From: Anniella stebbinsi
Lineage: Eukaryota; Chordata; Lepidosauria; Squamata; Anniellidae
Assembly (NCBI GenBank): GCA_029215795.1
Contig: JARDYH010000002.1
Location: 270,452,310 to 270,516,309, forward strand
Direction of reading: 5' to 3'
DNA: 64,000 nt
Every line of letters begins with the position of its first letter. Positions within the stretch are counted from its first letter, which is position 1. The notes under the pieces are model-generated. The model was not told where the DNA came from. It ran no database searches and saw only the letters and a list, made by a program, of their open reading frames with translations. The translations under genes were made by a program, and so were the position numbers. Below, in pieces: positions 54,395-64,000 of the stretch.

Positions 54395-55155
54395 GCAAAG
54401 AGCCTTGTGGCATCTTAGGGGCTGTTTATAAGTGATGAAAGCCCTGAGGTGGTTGCGCAGTGCCTCGGGCTCGATTATATGACGCAGAAGCCACCGTACA
54501 GGCATCTCGGGGCTTTCCCCCAAAGCTCTGAAGCAAAAAAGTTGGGGATTTACCCCAGCTGTTTTGTCTGGAGCACAGCGAGCCTGACTGGTCGCCGTCC
54601 ACCTGGGCAGGCGGGAGGGGGTGAGCCGGAGAGCTGAATGGCTGCCGGAACACCCCTGCACTGCCTCTGTGGAGAAAGAGTCTCCTTTTTGCTGGGGGGA
54701 AGATTCTCCCTTCCCCTGGCTTCAGTCCCCGGGAAAAAGCCCGGGAGGGATGGCGACAATGGTGGTGGCGGCAGTAACAGTGGCGGCTCCCCCCTCCCAT
54801 GAACCATATAAGTCCTGCGCTCACTCCTTTGCATGGGGATAAGAGGGTGCAACCCCACAAGAGCAAAAGCGCGGAGTTTGGGGGGAATGTGGTGCCAACT
54901 CAGCGGCATGAAGATACCCCATTAAAGACAAACAAATGTATTACGGCCAAAGTGAGCCTTTCTGAAGCTGGTTGCCATCCAGAAGTGTTGGACAGAACCC
55001 TCCAAGCCAGCAGCCAGCATATCTGGAGGGCAACCAGACTGGGGAAGGCTGGCATAAGCTTTTGTGGACTACAGTCCACTTCATCCAGTTCAGTGGACTC
55101 TAGTCCATGGAAGCTTATGCTTTAATGAAAGCTTGCTTTTGAGGTGCCACAAGAT
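54395..55155. repeat. Fold-back repeat P (CTTGTGGCATCTTA...GTGCCACAAG), twice interrupted
   Basis: AGCCTTGTGGCATCTTA at the left pairs with GAGGTGCCACAAGATTCTG at the right. GACAAACAAATGTATTACGG and CATAAGCTTTTGTGGAC / AGTCCATGGAAGCTTATG form the inner arms. It is interrupted by the family F-like element at 54418-54921 and by a fold-back S fragment at about 54965-55050. Confidence 0.6.
54418..54921. mobile_element. GC-rich MITE, family F-like (504 bp, TSD TTA)
   Basis: It is inserted in repeat P: TTA lies at 54415-54417 and again at 54922-54924. Removing the insert restores CATCTTAAAGACAAAC. The termini GGGGCTG and, reverse-complemented, TGGGGTATC are short and imperfect. The interior, with ATGACGCAGAAGCC, GGGGCTTTCCCCCAAAGCTC and AAAAAAGTTGGGGATTTAC, parallels 32080-32165. 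CpG-rich. TTA duplication is classic for PIF/Harbinger. Confidence 0.6.
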
Positions 55156-56285
55156 TCTGCCGTTTTTGTTTCGAAATGTTAAATTGTCACCTTGAATGTG
55201 TGTGTCAGATTTCATGTTGATAGCACAGCATTCAATGGAGTTATTATGTATTCGAACAAACCAACCCAATGCTGAATGGGTGGATTAAACCCAGACCTCA
55301 CTTTGCTTGGTCGATGGGTAGAGAATGGATCTAGTGCTATTGAAGCTACATATACTTCATAAAAGGGGAAAGCTCCAACTTGCGTTTTGCTTTGTATTTC
55401 CCAACCGACCGAGTACGGATGGGTCGATGGACCTCCAGTCCTGTTAAAGAAAGAAAAAAGGCCTTTCAAAGAGAATTGATGAGCATTGGCAACACATGAA
55501 ATGAAAAGAATGCAGAATTAGAGCCAATATTCTTTCAAGAACAATGAGCTACTTCAACAGAACTTTTGAGAACAGATTTTCTTATCAAAAGGCAGGAGTC
55601 ATTAATGATTGCTCGAGCCAGACAGTTCGTAAGATGTGGTTGCCTACTAGCTATTAAGGAGACACTAATAGCATTAATTTCATTCCAGGCATACAGTTCT
55701 AATGTAGCCTAACGGATGCTGTGTTTGCTTCATGCTTCATCTAATATCTCACATCATTGTGAGAAAACAAACATTGATCACCATCTTCATTATACATTCT
55801 CTGACTTCTATTATGCTGTTATCCTAACCTGAATTTCAACGTTAGAAAAAGAACTGTCAAACGAATCAATTTCTTCCACACGTCAAAACTAAAAAACAAG
55901 ACAGAGCGACAATAAAGTTCTGATATATGCGTGCAACTTAAAAGAACTCTTGTGAACATGCAGTAGAAAATGGACCATTATCTTTTGAATGAAATTCTAA
56001 AGCTTCCAGTTAATGCATGGAACAAAACCAGCCATGATTTAGATTCTACGAAGCTAATTTTCACCCTTTGGTTCATGTTGCCCACCCCTGCTTTAGAAAG
56101 AGATCCCACGGAGAGGTATTGTTAACTGAATTTAAAATATATTTATTAATACTTCTTATTACGCCTTCTTTAATTTCTCCAGTATCAGGAGGCAGTTCTA
56201 GTTTCAATGCAATGCTTGCTTAAGTGATGTATCCAATTAAGAGAGGTATTTTAATGCATTGTCTTGTTGCTTCTATTTTCTTTCC
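55156..56285. other. Unique-looking intron, possible conserved non-coding
   Basis: Between about 55480 and 56030 no repeat of any family seen elsewhere in the window is present, and base composition is even. No exon is evident. Whether it is conserved cannot be judged here. Confidence 0.35.
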
Positions 56286-56289
56286 TTAC

Positions 56290-56420
56290 TGCAGGGGTAG
56301 GGAACCTCAGGCTAAGGGCCAAATCTGGCCCTTCTGTGATCCCATTCCAACCTTCTGTGGTACTCGAGATGGCTATGTACCCTGGCTCCACCCTTTTCCC
56401 CCTTGTAGGCACTATTTTCT
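56290..56420 (+). repeat. Interspersed repeat (GGGAACCTCAGGC type)
   Basis: GGGTAGGGAACCTCAGGCTA, AGGGCCAAATCTGGCCCTTC and TACTCGAGATGG are a known-looking squamate repeat head, related to 23780-23830. Confidence 0.45.
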
Positions 56421-57599
56421 ACTCTGGGAAAACATTTTAGTGTATGGAATGGGTGGAGAATGTGATATAGGATGTGCTTGTGCAAACTAAAGATTTGGGG
56501 GGTAATGTATGTTTTGAAAGATCCTTGCCCAATTGTTCCCATCGATCACTTTGGAAAGACTATTCTGAATAGTCCCTTGCCCAATTTTATTTATTTACTT
56601 TACTTTAATTTGCCTTTAACCAATTTGAATAAACAGTTCGAACATTTTGCTTCGCCTTGCTAGTTATGGACTGGGTTCGGTGATCGCGCAGGGGGAAGAA
56701 GTCATCATGGCTCCCCCCCCCCCCCGGTCTCGCATGTGCTGCACATGTGACCACTATTTGCCTAATCCCCTGCAATGCAGCACAGGTTGGTGTATTGTTC
56801 AAATGTGGTTCAGCGCACAGTGGAGATGGTTTTGTATCCACCTTACAACCTGTGATGTGCACAATGACTTCTTCCTCTGCCTTGATTGTCCGAACTCACC
56901 CCTATCCAGCATATGAATTTTCAAGTGGTTTGTCTTCAGCAATGAAAGGCACTGAACTTCAATTAAATAGCAAAATAAATTTTAACATTTGCTTTTATTA
57001 AGGTATGGAAAGAAAACAAGTTCAAACTAAAACACACCGAAAACGTCCTTAACTAAAGATGCACTGAAGATACATAAAAGATACATAACAGATGATTTCA
57101 GATTTGTATGTAGTGTTGGCCGATGAAAGGGCTACTTCCCTTGAGAATCTCCTCTTACCTTGATCTTGGAAGAAGTAAAACCCAAAGCTAAGGTGTCATC
57201 AGACTTCATACTTTTTTCCTTTGCCTATTATACGAAAATTCACACCTATTACTATATATGGAAACTATAGTACTTTAAGCTTGCTGATTGGTCCCTTATA
57301 GGTGGTCTAGCCATCTTGAAAGACCCTTCCTCTATTCTTAAAGTACATCTTTTGAGTAATTGTGGCATAATGTGTACGTGACATTTATATTCTTCTGTTT
57401 TATGGAAATATCCCAAATTTCCCAACTTGTTCTCCTTGATTTTGACCTGTCTGGGACATGGATCTTATTGAGCAAGAATGTTTCTCGTTTTCCCTGGGTC
57501 AAGTCTCCTGCCAGTAATAGGCCAAAAGCAAACTTTGGTTCATACAGCCATTTTAGCTATGCCTCTTTGATAAACTTGAAATTACCATTGCCTTTAAGC
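56421..57599. other. Intronic stretch with a poly-C tract
   Basis: A C13 run lies at 56713-56725. No exon or recognised transposon. Confidence 0.45.
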
Positions 57600-58165
57600 T
57601 GCCTACACTCTGATGTTTTGTTGGTTTCCCAGATTTGTGCAGTTTTGTCCCCATTCTAATTGGTGGAAATCTCTCTCCTAAGGCTTAGTTACTGGCGGTA
57701 AGAACTTTAAGCTAAAATCGGCTGGTATCTTTGGTCCCACCCCTTGGTCCCACGTCTTTGCCTTCAGTTCTGCTAGGGTGACCAGATAAAATCCAGGTCA
57801 GGGCTCATGTAACTTTAACAGTTGTAGAGCAAAGGGAATTTCAGCCAGTGTCATTTGTATGCAATTAGTTCCTGGTGAAATTCCCTCTTCATCACAACAG
57901 TTAAAGGTGCAGGGGCCCTGCCTTCTTTTGTATATGGTCACTCTAGTACAGTGCCTTCACCTTTAACTGTTGTGATGAAGAGGGAATTTCACCAGGAACT
58001 AATTGCATACAAATGACACTGGCTGAAATTCCCTTTTCTCTACAACTGTTAAAGTTACATGAGCCCTGACCTGGATTTTATCTGGTCAGCCTAAGTTCCG
58101 CCCACCATTGAGAGCATCTCTGAAATTGAATTTGGCCCTTGGGCTGAAAGAGGTTCAACACTTCT
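57600..58165 (+). repeat. Interspersed repeat R, interrupted by hAT-type MITE
   Basis: CCTAAGGCTTAGTTACTGGC, TTTAAGCTAAAATCGGCTGG and TTGCCTTCAGTTCTGC lead to the insertion. AGTTCCGCCCACCATTGAG and GAATTTGGCCCTTGGGC follow it. Related to 53525-53788. Confidence 0.6.
57774..58093 (-). mobile_element. hAT-type fold-back MITE, copy d
   Basis: The ends are TAGGGTGACCAGATAAAATC and, reverse-complemented, TAGGCTGACCAGATAAAATC. AGTTCTGC (57766-57773) and AGTTCCGC (58094-58101) are 8-bp duplications with one mismatch. It has the same outer-end type and orientation as copies b and f. Confidence 0.9.
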
Positions 58166-58239
58166 GCCTTACCCCTGCATGCTTTTCCTTATAAAAGTTC
58201 TCTCTACAGTGTTTGTTCTGTGATGGCTTTTACTCACAG

Positions 58240-58550
58240 TTATGGAAAGGAGGGACAGGGCTCCTGTATCTTTAACAGTTGCATAGAAAAGGCAATTTTA
58301 GCAGGTGTCATTTGTATGTATGCAGCACCTGGTGAATGTCCCTCTTCATCACAACAGTGAAAGCTGCAGGAGCTATACTAGAGTGACCAGATACAAAAGA
58401 GGGCAGGGCTCCTGCAGCTTTAACTACTCGGATGAAGACGGAATTTCACCAGGTCCTGCATACGTGCAAATGACACCTGTTGAAATTCCCTTTTATATGC
58501 AACAGTTAAAGATACAGAAGCCCTGTCCTCCTTGTCATATGGTCACCCTA
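58240..58550 (+). mobile_element. hAT-type fold-back MITE, copy e (diverged)
   Basis: The right terminus TCATATGGTCACCCTA is intact. The left terminus is eroded and starts near TATGGAAAGGAGGGACAGGG. The body has the same order as copy a, including the central GAGTGACCAGATACAAAAGA, but with more substitutions, so it is older. Confidence 0.8.
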
Positions 58551-61227
58551 CACATAATAAATATATGCATAAGTGAATTTATTCTCTTTCGCTTTCCATT
58601 GCTGACCCCATTATCCCTCATCCATCTCCCCCCACTTAAAATCCAGATGGAGAAAGAAAGTAGTTGTGGGGTGCAAAATTAAATCTAAGTTGTGTTCAGA
58701 GAAACTGCATTCGAAATCCAGAGTAGGCCAATTGTGTTTGTTCCTGCCGCTTTCATATAATTCTGCTTCTAAGAATTGTTGGGAAGGATGAGGAGAGCTG
58801 TGGGGGAGGAAGAAGAAAAGAGCGAGGGAAGGAATTGGAGATTGGACTGTAGGTGGACATTAAATAACAGGTATTGGAGGAATTGTTCAGGGTACTGTAA
58901 TTGAGGTGCTCAGAATGCCAGGTTCAGTCTAATCAAATACTAGGTTCCATGCTTGCAAAGCAGACCCATAGATATGTGGAATGCATTGAGCCTTGGGAAT
59001 CATGGAAGAGTATTTTGGTGAATCAAAAATAGTCTTTTAGAGCATGTGCATTCCATTAGTTTACTACTAGCCAGTGCCAAACTTAAATTGAGCCACAACA
59101 AGTTTTCTGGAACAGCGCTATTCGCAGTGCAGTCAATTTTAAAAGTAGCCCTTCAACTAAAAAAAATACCTAAATATAATAAAAGCTATACCTTTCCATT
59201 CTGTCAGTCTAATGCAGCCTGGGGCTGATGGGAGTTGAAGTGGAGGGCATTAGGTTGGGTCTAATGAATGGCCTAATGGATGTTGCCACTCCTCTAGGTA
59301 GAGGATGCTGAACTGAAATTCCCACTAAGCAAAACTGAATGAACTAGAGGTGGCAAGGTTGTTGTTTTGTGTGTATGTGTGGTTTTGCCAAGAGTTTTAA
59401 GAGTGCATCATGCATTATTCCAAGCAGGCATTTCTCCCATGCTAGCACTTTCCCCTTATTTCCTACCCGCATTTTCTCCAGCATTTCCTGATCTTTGCAG
59501 CCTACTGCCCTCTTATTTATTGGGCATCCTTTTAATTGAGATTCTCCCACCTACCCACCTTGTTCTGGAAGACTCTTGCAAATGAAGAATACCCTTTTCA
59601 TTTCTTAATAGAAACAGAATGAGGTAAATCATTAGTGATCTTAAATTTTTTTTTAAAAAAATAATCAATACTATTTGTCACCCCTGGTCAATGGACTGGG
59701 ATACCATTTGTTGGTTTTCTTGCTAAGTGAAAGTTATTTTATAAGGTTGTCATTGACACTTGCTGTGAAGTATGTTATAAAAAGGAGAATCGGCAGTGTA
59801 CTCGAGCTCATTTCCTCCCAGATGTTCAACTGAAATGCAGGTAAGAGCTGTTTCAGTTATGAAGATTAGTGGAATGTCAGACAGCAACTTTGGTGCATTT
59901 CCCTGCCCAAAGTCATTGCTTGATATTACCATGACTGATGGGCTTTCATTTATCTGCATTGGCGCAAGCAGCCTCGGGAAACTGTTTTTTAAAAACGATT
60001 TTACTGCCCGTTGTTTGCACAAGGTAGCATCGGTCAACACAGCACAGCTGTTCTAGTATTTTTCTGGGCCTGCTCTGTTGCTTTGGCTGGGCCTTGTCCT
60101 CCTCCTCCTCTTCCTGCAGTTTCTAAGAAGGAGCCACATGGGCGGGCTCGTGGCAGCCTTATCAAAGGCAAGATTCAACTGAAGAGGAGAGGCTCAGCTT
60201 GTTTACTTAGAAGTAAGTCCCATTGTGTTTAACTGGCAATTAGGAGGGCCCTAGGTTGAGGACGGCTGGTTTAGGGGAAGACTGTCTGGCACTGGTAGCG
60301 GTAGGTTTAAACACCCCTTACCAGCAAGATTCCTTCCTCGCTTCCTAGCTGCATTTTTTAATATTGTATTTTATTTTATAATGCATTTTGTTGCTTTAAT
60401 TGCACTGAACTGCCCAAAGAGCTTTGTTGGTAGTTGGTTTGTGCCATTTTCTAGGATTTATCACATAATCCTATGCGCGTTTACGTAAGTCCCAACATGT
60501 TTAATTGGCTATTGGGAGGGCACCAGATTGGAGAAGGCTGATTTAGAGGAAGACTGGCTGGTACTGGCACTGGTTGCGTGTGTGTGTGCAATTTTGTAGA
60601 TTGCTTCAGGCAGCAAAATGTCTTGAGCTGGCCCTGGGTCTGCCTCTACTCCCCGAGCTTGCCTAGAGGAAAGGAAGCCAAGGTGAAGACAACTCTTGCC
60701 TTCAATCACCCAGCCCTTGGCCCAGTAATTGCTTCCAAACCACTGGAGCACATGGGGTGGGGGGTTATATTAATGACCCAATCAGTACTCATTATGTGCA
60801 AGCCTTTGGCCTTGACCTGGGTAAACGTTTTAAGGACGATTGTAGTGCCTTTGGTTCACCACTCATGTTCGCCTGTTTGGCTTCCTTCCACAACAGCCTT
60901 CATTTCCTATCTCTTCAGTGGAGGCTGGTGGCAATGAATTTCCTGCGGATTGCAGTAGGAACCAGTCAGAATTCTAAAGGAGCACCTTGGAAGGCTCCTT
61001 TAAAGTTCTGACTGAAATCCAGAGACGATCCATCATCCCCGTTGACATCACAGCCACAGCCTCAACTGCATCATGTGTGAGCGTTTCCCAAAGTGACAAA
61101 TCTGATACCCAAGCAATGTAAAAAACACGTCTTTTTTAAGGGTGACCCGTTTCTCCAAGCCACAATAAGCAACCAGCAATCAAGCGCCCAGTTTACAAAT
61201 TTTACAAGAACTTTTTTTTTAATGAGC
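58551..61227. other. Intronic stretch, few repeats
   Basis: A partial hairpin repeat lies near 60196-60232 (TTACTTAGAAGTAAGTCCCA) and a decayed repeat near 60440-60625. No exon was identified. Confidence 0.4.
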
Positions 61228-61327
61228 AGATTTTAAAATGTGAAACATTTTGGCATCAAATGCCAGCTTCAGTCACTGAAGACCAAAGCTGGCATTTGAT
61301 ACTGAAATGTTTCACCTTTTAAAATCT
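61228..61327. repeat. 42-bp imperfect inverted repeat, 16-nt loop
   Basis: The left arm (61228-61269) and right arm (61286-61327) match at 38 of 42 positions, beginning AGATTTTAAAA and ending ATCAAATGCCAGCTT. The loop contains CAGTCACTGAAGACC. GTGAAACATTT with CTGAAG recalls Penelope-like terminal sequences, but this is only suggestive. Confidence 0.7.
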
Positions 61328-62856
61328 ATGTGTTTATAACGACGAGAACAAAATATGTAAAAATGTATAAACGAAATTCTCAGTTGCCAGTTGCTTATCG
61401 TGGTTGGGTGAGGGGAGGACAAAATGCAAATTAAAAAACCTCTTCTCATCTAGGGCAGCCCATGCTTGGATGGGGATGATGTCATCACGTATCTTTCATC
61501 ATGTATTTGAGGAGAACGATCATTATGCTATCTATGAGCATCTCTTGCCTCAAAGTGCATTTCTCCTTGACTCCAAACTTTCTCTGGCATAATGTAATTC
61601 CAGAAAATGATCAGACAATAGCATAATGGCAAATATGAAACAAAACAGGAATTGTTTACGTTTTCCTCCTCTGGCTTTAGACCCATTGTAGCAAAAAAAT
61701 GACATTAATCCCCTGTATTAGTTCAAGTATCAGTTCTAGCATGGCAGGGCAGATCTTAGGCTGCCTGGTGAGCTTAGTCACTGAGAATCAAGCTTGCTTC
61801 GACTTGCCTAGTCCCATCTTGGGTTCTGCTTCTTGGTCATACTGGAGTCAGGATGGAGTGTGTTGGAGACTGGCTTTTCAATATATGGATGCAGATTAAA
61901 TTAGTCATAGTGTGCAGTGTGTTCTTAATATGTACATTTTTTTTTGCCAAATTGCATGATGTTCATGATTCTTGTGCAAGGCGGTTGCTTCTATATCTTT
62001 GACTTAAGTTGGTAGTTTAATAGTTTCAGGACATGGACTTTTTTTGCTCATTGATCAAGAACATAAGGATATGTTGGAATGAAGATTTGAATTTAAGAGT
62101 ATATGTTATCTACTGGATCACATTTTATTTCCTTTAGTCTTTTACTCAAGGTTTGCTTTCTCCAGGGCAGTCTTTGAATAATGCGGTCAAAGTATCACTT
62201 TGTTGGAAAGAGGACCTTTTGAGTTTTCACTTACAAACATAATGCTTTCAGCTCCTAACTGGAAAGGTGTAACATTGGTCTTTGTATATTGAAAATAATG
62301 TATGCAAACAAGGGAATAACTTTAGGTCATTTCACTTGCATGTGATTCAGTTGTCATGTAAAATGTCCTTGAGTCCTGAATCTATTCTGCTTCACAAAAA
62401 AATCGTGCTTAGAATCCCTATATTAATGCAGTATTGTGTTGTGGCAGTCTTGTTTTTAGTGAACTGGTGTGCCAGCTGAGCAAGAAGCCTCTTCAATATA
62501 ATTGTTCTTCTGTCAGATTAATGGGAGAGAACCAGGTAATGAAAATCTCAAAAAATATGAAATAAGCAAAGTGCTTGTGATTGTACTTAAAAGGAACTTG
62601 CCTGTGAATGTTGAGATAGCTTTAGCCAATTGCTCTGGAAGTGATTTTATTTTAGTGTGTTGAAGATAGTAATATACTTGATGGGGATACTTTTGTGTTC
62701 ACTACAACTGAACTTTAAATTTAAAAATTAGAGTATGTCCAGATTCTCTTTGCTTAGGACCAGTAGTTATATGGTTTTTCATATTTGAAATCTATGTAAA
62801 GGGAAATTAAGAGATGTTGTGTGCTGGCAGCAATTAATTATTCAAAAATATTAGAT
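61328..62856. other. Intronic stretch, largely unique
   Basis: AT-rich single-copy-looking intron. No exon or repeat recognised. Confidence 0.45.
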
Positions 62857-63164
62857 TAGGGTCCAGGTCAGGGCTCATGTAACTTTAATAGTTGTAGAGA
62901 AAAGGGAATTTCAACCAGTGTCATTTGTATGCAATTAGTTCCTGATGAAATTCCCTCTTCATCACAACAGTTAAAGTTGCAGGGGCCCTGCCTTATTTTG
63001 TATATGGTCACTCTAGTGTAGTGCATGCACCTTTAACTGTTGTGATGAAGAGGGAATTTCACCAGGAACTAATTGCATACAAATGACACTGGCTGAAATT
63101 CCCTTTATCTCTACAACTGTTAAAGTTACATGAGCCCTGACCTGGATTTTATCTGGTCACCCTG
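62857..63164 (-). mobile_element. hAT-type fold-back MITE, copy f
   Basis: The right end, reverse-complemented, is CAGGGTGACCAGATAAAATC. The left end is TAGGGTCCAGGTCAGGGC, which lacks about 12 bp just inside the terminus. TATTAGAT flanks both sides exactly (62849-62856, 63165-63172). The body matches copies b and d closely. Confidence 0.9.
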
Positions 63165-63172
63165 TATTAGAT

Positions 63173-63884
63173 GGGAAAGGAAGATGCCACCAATGTGCTT
63201 TTGGTTCATTAGGGGATGAGATGTAGCAAACTCTGATGGCGATGCTATTTATACATTAGAGAAACATCCTTATTCTGTTACTTGTTTCTGTTTTGAAAGG
63301 GAGATAATGGCCTAAATCCAATGGCTACTCCCAACTGGAATAGACACAGTGGATCAATGGGAACTTGGTAAGTCCACTCTTATCTAAGTTCCCTTGCTTC
63401 AATGTGTCTGCTCTGGGGGGGGGACTAGCAATTGGACTGATGATCTGACCTGTTTCTGTAATAGCCAGATGTGCAGAATGAGATACTGCTGGACCCCAGA
63501 GTTCAGCCAACTGAGAATCTGAGCTTTTATTTTTAAAAAGGATTCTAGCCTTTATGGCTGCAAAGATGTCATTGGAAGTGTGTCATAATGCCTGCTGAAA
63601 TTTCAGCATTTGAATTCTTTGAAGGTGATGTAACCCACTTTTGTTTTTAAGAGACATGTTTGTAAAATAAACATGGGAAGTGGTGATATTGTAGCCCTGC
63701 CCCTTCTTTTTCCCTTTTTCCAAACTCTGATTGCATATTATGTAGAATAGTTTTGTCATAATTGTGAGGCTTATTGTGGTTGCCTAAATGTTTGCACACA
63801 CACACACACACACATACGCACGAAAACGAAAACTATTGTACAAATGTGCCCTCCCACAACTGTTGTTGTAGCACGACAAGAGAA
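63173..63884. other. Intronic stretch with (CA)n
   Basis: A CA run lies at about 63797-63812. Nothing else recognised. Confidence 0.5.
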
Positions 63885-64000
63885 AGTTATTATTATTATT
63901 ATTATTATTATTATTTTATTTCTGAAGCCAGCCAAGGTGTTCAGACAATAAATACCATAATCAAATTAAAACATAATAAAACATTTTTAAAAATAACTTT
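63885..64000 (-). mobile_element. LINE 3' UTR fragment, cut by window edge
   Basis: An (ATT)n run (63888-63914) is followed by ATTTCTGAAGCCAGCCAAGG and ACCATAATCAAATTAAAACA, matching the inverted 3' UTR at 36.66-36.75 kb. The element continues past the window end. Confidence 0.65.

Noticed and set aside
54420..54900. CpG island promoter
   Set aside because: CpG richness is explained by a family F-like transposon insertion with a TTA duplication.

Overview
The window looks like intronic DNA of a squamate reptile (lizard or snake). It holds one convincing host coding exon, and nearly everything else recognisable is interspersed repeat. The repeat mix points to Squamata: CR1 LINE 3' ends finishing in the ATTCTATGATTCT-type tail, L2-like jockey-superfamily LINEs whose 3' ends share the AGCTTCGGCTATGGGG hairpin followed by (AAAT)n or (AAT)n, a tRNA-Ala-derived SINE, MIR/CORE-SINE-like copies, and many short fold-back DNA transposons. 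The species cannot be named from the sequence alone.

The host exon (12293-12460, plus strand) encodes leucine-rich repeats and matches LRRC20. It has a good AG acceptor and a GTAAGA donor and is phase 1 at both ends. I found no preceding or terminal LRRC20 exon, so the flanking introns appear to exceed 12.2 kb upstream and 51.5 kb downstream within this window.

Layout. 0-10 kb: GC-rich and AT-rich MITEs (160-616, 3046-3563, 6831-8042), a nested hAT-type fold-back element (3148-3467), a tRNA-SINE and two CR1 fragments. 10-20 kb: a 238-bp insertion with a perfect 42-bp hairpin, the LRRC20 exon, a minus-strand CR1 fragment covering ORF1 end and endonuclease, an L2-like 3' end, and a second CR1. 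20-36 kb: more hAT-type and 3-bp-TSD MITEs, a minus-strand L2-like LINE (24.1-25.0 kb), a possible solo LTR (30.2-31.35 kb) and two adjacent GC-rich MITEs (32.0-33.1 kb). 36-42 kb: a fairly young LINE (37.1-39.7 kb) inserted in an older minus-strand LINE. 42-64 kb: MITEs, MIR remnants, a MITE inside a MIR-like SINE, a retroposon-like insertion with 12-bp flanking repeats (45.3-46.0 kb), four more hAT-type fold-backs and microsatellites. Unique-looking stretches lie between.

The most interesting content is the set of fold-back DNA transposons. One family (six copies) has TAGGGTGACC ends, 8-bp target duplications and a composite palindrome carrying an internal copy of its own terminus. Several other families have GG-starting ends and 3-bp duplications, consistent with PIF/Harbinger-type mobilisation. 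None encodes a transposase here, so all are inferred to be non-autonomous. Family assignments rest on visible motifs and recall; no database search was possible.
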